From Lachnospiraceae bacterium (GTDB lineage: Bacteria > Bacillota > Clostridia > Lachnospirales > Lachnospiraceae), in contig JALEIR010000050.1 in assembly GCA_022769665.1 (NCBI GenBank), forward strand, positions 1 through 64,000: 64,000 bases of DNA, written 5' to 3'. Of the stretch, positions 60,410 through 64,000 are shown in pieces (position 1 is the first letter of the stretch; every line of letters starts with the position of its first letter). The position numbers and the translations under genes are program-made. The notes under the pieces were generated by a model. That model had not been told where the DNA came from, made no database searches, and saw only the letters and a list, made by a program, of their open reading frames with translations.

Positions 60410-61522
60410 ATGGATGAAAACACACAGGCAAGGTTTGATGAGAAGATCAAGGAGCTTTTAGCGGCTGCCAAAAAAAAGAAAAATGTGCTGGAGTATCAGG
60501 AAATCAGTGACTTTTTTGCGGACATGCCTTTGGAAGAGGAACAGTTCGAGAAGATACTGGAGGTGCTGGACCAAAATAATGTGGACGTTCTTCGTATCAC
60601 GGATGAGGATGATGTGGATGACGAGGAAATCATGCTCACCGAAGAGGATGAAGTTGACGTTGAAAATATTGATCTTACCGTACCTGACGGAATCAGTATT
60701 GAAGATCCGGTGCGCATGTATCTGAAGGAAATCGGTAAAGTTCCGCTGCTGTCTGCAGAGGAAGAAATTGAACTGGCCAAGAGAATGGAATTGGGAGATC
60801 AGGAGGCCAAAAAGCGCCTTGCTGAGGCGAACTTACGTCTGGTTGTCAGTATCGCAAAGCGGTATGTGGGACGCGGTATGCTGTTTTTGGATTTGATTCA
60901 GGAGGGTAATCTGGGATTAATTAAGGCAGTGGAAAAGTTTGACTACCGCAAGGGATATAAGTTTTCCACCTATGCCACATGGTGGATTCGCCAGGCGATT
61001 ACCAGAGCCATTGCCGACCAGGCAAGAACGATTCGTATACCGGTACACATGGTTGAGACCATCAATAAATTAATCCGTGTCAGCAGACAGCTTTTGCAGG
61101 AGCTGGGACGTGAACCCTCTCCCGAAGAGATAGCCGAGGAGATGAATATGCCGGTGGACCGTGTGCGTGAAATTTTGAAAATCAGCCAGGAGCCGGTTTC
61201 CCTTGAGACACCCATCGGTGAGGAGGAGGACAGTCATCTGGGTGATTTTATTCAGGATGACAATGTGCCTGTGCCCGCGGATGCCGCAGCTTTTACCCTG
61301 TTGAAGGAACAGCTTGTGGAGGTCCTGGGAACATTGACGGAGAGAGAGCAGAAGGTACTGCGTCTCAGATTCGGTTTGGACGACGGGCGTGCGCGTACTC
61401 TGGAGGAAGTGGGTAAGGAGTTTAATGTTACCCGTGAACGTATCAGACAGATTGAAGCGAAAGCACTTCGTAAACTGCGCCATCCCAGCCGCAGCAGAAA
61501 ACTGAAGGATTATCTGGATTGA
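60410..61522 (+). CDS. rpoD: primary sigma factor (RpoD/SigA)
   Basis: A 370-residue sigma-70 protein, short like Bacillus SigA (371). An acidic region 1.1 remnant (residues ~60-90, rich in Asp/Glu) is followed by region 1.2 ([18 protein letters not shown]), region 2 ([19 protein letters not shown]), region 3 and region 4 with the [22 protein letters not shown]. It recognises TTGACA/TATAAT promoters, as seen throughout this window. Co-transcribed with dnaG upstream; its stop overlaps the trmK start. Confidence 0.97.
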   Translation: MDENTQARFDEKIKELLAAAKKKKNVLEYQEISDFFADMPLEEEQFEKILEVLDQNNVDVLRITDEDDVDDEEIMLTEEDEVDVENIDLTVPDGISIEDPVRMYLKEIGKVPLLSAEEEIELAKRMELGDQEAKKRLAEANLRLVVSIAKRYVGRGMLFLDLIQEGNLGLIKAVEKFDYRKGYKFSTYATWWIRQAITRAIADQARTIRIPVHMVETINKLIRVSRQLLQELGREPSPEEIAEEMNMPVDRVREILKISQEPVSLETPIGEEEDSHLGDFIQDDNVPVPADAAAFTLLKEQLVEVLGTLTEREQKVLRLRFGLDDGRARTLEEVGKEFNVTRERIRQIEAKALRKLRHPSRSRKLKDYLD

Positions 61523-62256
61523 TGAAGAACAGAGAGATTGTGTTGTCCGAGCGGCTTCAGATGCTGGCTGAAATGGTGACACCGGGGTACCGTGTGGCTG
61601 ATATAGGGTGTGACCACGGCTTCCTGTCCATTTATCTGGTACAGAAGGGGATCAGTCCGCATGTGTTGGCGATGGATGTGAGGAAAGGTCCTCTGGCGGC
61701 GGCGACAGAACATGTAGAGAACAGCGGGCTGGGCGCATACATAGAAACCAGATTGTCAGACGGTATGTGCGGCATGCGGGATGATGAAGCGGAAACCGTT
61801 GTCTGTGCCGGAATGGGCGGCAGGCTGATGGAAAAGATTCTGACGGAGAGCATGGATAAGGCAAAAGCGTTGAAGGAGCTGATTTTGCAGCCGCAGTCAG
61901 AATTGAGGGAATTTCGTGCTTTTTTGCGCAGAATGGGATTTCGGATTACGGATGAGAGCGCAGTGTATGAGGAAGGTAAGTTTTATTTTGCCATGAAAGC
62001 TGTGTACACCGGGGAAGAGATCGGTGTCGAAGCAAAGGCAGATATCAATGAGCAGAACATTTTGGATGAATTCGGGGAATTGCTGTTATGCCGCAGGAAT
62101 CCTGTGCTGAAGCAATATCTTATGTTTCGACGGAATGTATTATCTCAGCTTTTGGAGAAACTGCTTGGGGAAAATACCGGGAGAGCTTCCGCCAGACTTG
62201 CGGAAGTCAGACAGGAGTTAACAGAAATTGAAACGGCATTATGCCGGTATGCGTGA
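61522..62256 (+). CDS. trmK: tRNA (adenine22-N1)-methyltransferase
   Basis: A 244-residue class I SAM-dependent methyltransferase of the TrmK/YqfN family that methylates A22 in the D loop of tRNAs. SAM motif VADIGCDHGFLSIYLVQ (~23-39), then AMDVRKGPL and CAGMGGRLM. The start ATG overlaps the rpoD stop (TGATG); TTG 61519 is the alternative. The conserved rpoD-trmK order in Firmicutes supports the call. The C-terminal coiled-coil part is typical. Confidence 0.93.
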   Translation: MKNREIVLSERLQMLAEMVTPGYRVADIGCDHGFLSIYLVQKGISPHVLAMDVRKGPLAAATEHVENSGLGAYIETRLSDGMCGMRDDEAETVVCAGMGGRLMEKILTESMDKAKALKELILQPQSELREFRAFLRRMGFRITDESAVYEEGKFYFAMKAVYTGEEIGVEAKADINEQNILDEFGELLLCRRNPVLKQYLMFRRNVLSQLLEKLLGENTGRASARLAEVRQELTEIETALCRYA

Positions 62257-62290
62257 AAGCAGCCGGAAAATGCGGAAAGAGAAGGTGAAT

Positions 62291-63946
62291 ATGGTTACTG
62301 TTACAATACATGGGGAAAAACGGGAATTTGCACAGGGAACGTCCTATGAGACAATAGCGGCAGATTATCAGAAGAATTATGACGGAATGATTGCCGTTGT
62401 CACAGTGAACGGTAAAATCCGTGAATTGTTTAAGAAGGTGACAAAGGACTGTACGGTGGATTTCTTTACCGTCAAGGATGATGTTGGCTATAAAACCTAT
62501 GTCAGAACGGCAACTATGCTGTTTTTGAAGGGGATTTATGATGTGTTCGGAGCAGATGCCGCGCAGAAAAGCTGTGTGGAGTTTGCCATCGGACATGGGT
62601 ACTATGTGAATGTTGCGGGAATGGTACCGGTAGATAAGGAGAGTGCGGAAAGAATCAAGGCACGTATGCAGGAACTGGTGGAGAAAAAGACTCCTTTCAT
62701 GAAGCGTTCTTATCCCTTAGAGGACGCCATGGAACTGTTCCGCAACAAGGGCATGACAGACAAGGAAAAGCTGTTTCGCTATCGCATGAGTTCAACGGTT
62801 AATATTTACGAAATCGACGGATATTATGATTATTATTACGGATATATGCTGCCCAATGCCGGGTATGTGAAATGGTTTGATGTAATTCCCTATGAGGATG
62901 GCTTTATGCTGCTTCTTCCCACGAAAAAAAGTCCGACCACAGTGGCCCCCTTTGATAATCGGAGAAAGCTGTTTGAAACCATGGAGGCTTCTGAGAACTG
63001 GGGAAGAAAAGCAGGAATTGAGACGGTAGGCGATTTGAACGACCAGATATGCAACGGTTCCATGAGTGAACTGATTTTGGTGCAGGAAGCAGAGCAGGAG
63101 AGAAAAATCGGCGAGATTGCAAAGGAGATTGTCAGCCGGGGAAATGTAAAATTTGTAATGATTGCCGGACCTTCGTCCTCGGGTAAAACCAGTTTTTCCC
63201 ACCGGCTTTCCATCCAGTTGAGAACACTCGGTAAGGTGCCCCATCCCATTGCGGTGGATGATTATTTTGTAAACCGTGAGTTGACCCCCAGAGATGAAAA
63301 CGGAGACTATAACTTTGAGTGTCTGGAAGCAATCGATGTGAAGCAGTTTAACGAGGATATGACCAAGCTGCTTGCCGGGGAGCGGGTGGAATTGCCGACA
63401 TTTAACTTCAAAACAGGACAAAGGGAATACAGAGGTAATTATAAGCAGCTGGGTAAGGACGACATTTTGGTGATTGAGGGAATTCACGGATTGAATGAGA
63501 AGCTGTCTTATGCTTTGCCCAATGAGAGCAAGTTTAAGATATATATCAGCGCACTTACAACGTTGAATATTGACGGACACAACAGAATTCCCACCACCGA
63601 CGGAAGACTGCTGCGCAGAATGGTGAGGGATGCGCGGACGCGGGGAGCCAGTGCGCAGAGGACAATTCAAATGTGGCCTTCTGTCAGAAAGGGTGAGGAG
63701 GAGAATATCTTCCCGTTCCAGGAGGGAGCGGATGCCATGTTCAATTCTGCCCAGATTTATGAACTGGCTGTATTGAAAACCTTTGCGGAACCTCTGTTGT
63801 TCCAGATTCCCAAGGATGTCCCGGAATATTATGAGGCAAAGCGTCTGCTGAAATTTTTAGACTACTTCCTGTGTGTACCCAGTGAGAGTCTGCCTAATAA
63901 TTCAATTTGCAGAGAGTTTGTGGGCGGAAGCTGTTTTAACGTATAG
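62291..63946 (+). CDS. nucleoside kinase (uridine kinase family with TGS-like N-terminus)
   Basis: A 551-residue protein. The N-terminus is a TGS-like domain (VTVTIHGEKREFAQGTSYETI), then a threonyl-tRNA-synthetase second-domain-like region (ADAAQKSCVEFAIGHGYYVN). The C-terminal kinase has a P-loop IAGPSSSGKTSFSHRL (~294-308), DDYF and VIEGIHGLNEKL. Typical of the clostridial nucleoside kinase family (~550 residues), probably acting on uridine/cytidine. The ATG at 62291 follows AGAAGGTGAAT; earlier in-frame codons overlap trmK. Confidence 0.92.
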   Translation: MVTVTIHGEKREFAQGTSYETIAADYQKNYDGMIAVVTVNGKIRELFKKVTKDCTVDFFTVKDDVGYKTYVRTATMLFLKGIYDVFGADAAQKSCVEFAIGHGYYVNVAGMVPVDKESAERIKARMQELVEKKTPFMKRSYPLEDAMELFRNKGMTDKEKLFRYRMSSTVNIYEIDGYYDYYYGYMLPNAGYVKWFDVIPYEDGFMLLLPTKKSPTTVAPFDNRRKLFETMEASENWGRKAGIETVGDLNDQICNGSMSELILVQEAEQERKIGEIAKEIVSRGNVKFVMIAGPSSSGKTSFSHRLSIQLRTLGKVPHPIAVDDYFVNRELTPRDENGDYNFECLEAIDVKQFNEDMTKLLAGERVELPTFNFKTGQREYRGNYKQLGKDDILVIEGIHGLNEKLSYALPNESKFKIYISALTTLNIDGHNRIPTTDGRLLRRMVRDARTRGASAQRTIQMWPSVRKGEEENIFPFQEGADAMFNSAQIYELAVLKTFAEPLLFQIPKDVPEYYEAKRLLKFLDYFLCVPSESLPNNSICREFVGGSCFNV

Positions 63947-63980
63947 GACAGTGAATAGTAAGTGAATGGAGGATAATACA

Positions 63981-64000
63981 GTGGGAGCTAATCGAAAGGA
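63981..64000 (+). CDS. start of next gene (cut by right edge)
   Basis: A GTG codon preceded by ATGGAGGATAATACA begins an open frame MGANRK that runs to the end of the window. Only six codons are visible, so neither product nor reality can be judged beyond the good ribosome binding site. Confidence 0.4.

Overview
The window looks like a chromosomal segment of a motile, plant-polysaccharide-degrading member of the Lachnospiraceae (Clostridia). Evidence: strong AGGAGG-type ribosome binding sites, frequent TTG/GTG starts, sigma-A promoters with 17-18 bp spacers, YfhO/Mbeg1/DUF6320-type Firmicutes genes, the dgt-dnaG-rpoD-trmK housekeeping cluster, chemoreceptors, and a FliD-like flagellar protein. 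No rRNA, CRISPR array, insertion sequence or prophage is visible. The assignment is inference from gene content.

Layout. 1-6 kb: a partial XRE regulator (minus), a small orphan ORF, a CapA-like lipoprotein, a membrane diguanylate cyclase, L-asparaginase and an Xaa-Pro aminopeptidase. 5.7-14 kb: a sugar block with an AraC regulator divergent from a GH27 alpha-galactosidase, a second AraC regulator, a small soluble PocR/chemoreceptor-type sensor and the rhamnose genes rhaB-rhaA-rhaD. 13.7-26.5 kb: a YqeY protein, citrate synthase, a Cache chemoreceptor (minus), an Mbeg1-like hydrolase overlapping a convergent C26 peptidase, a YfhO membrane protein, an FAD dehydrogenase, a patch of GNAT acetyltransferase debris, and purC. 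26.5-31.4 kb: a large hybrid histidine kinase followed by mazG, HD and hotdog genes. 31.4-37 kb: an AraC regulator divergent from a complete uronate/KDG operon (kduI, kduD, an RpiB-like isomerase, a KDPG aldolase-VOC fusion, kdgK). Together with the rha genes this gives the catabolic core for rhamnogalacturonan-I-type pectin sugars (rhamnose, 4-deoxy-uronates) plus alpha-galactosides.

37-49.3 kb: a DUF4352 lipoprotein, an orphan solute-binding lipoprotein with a long N-terminal extension, an acyltransferase, tRNA-Leu(AAG), a carbon-nitrogen hydrolase fragment, then the most unusual locus: a ferric-type ABC importer (binding protein, double permease, ATPase) followed directly by a membrane-anchored beta-propeller protein and a 1055-residue multi-pass membrane protein carrying eight in-frame 33-bp repeats. 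49.3-53 kb: a Y-family DNA polymerase / membrane protein / YolD-like cassette and a decayed membrane-protein gene.

53-64 kb: tRNA-Val(CAC), a FliD-like protein whose leader has a palindromic element and two CsrA-like sites, tRNA-Leu(CAG), an acetyltransferase-DUF6320-esterase cassette, and the dgt-dnaG-rpoD-trmK-nucleoside kinase cluster. The palindromic leader element also occurs as a half copy in front of the PocR sensor at 9.1 kb, linking two chemosensing/motility-type genes 44 kb apart.
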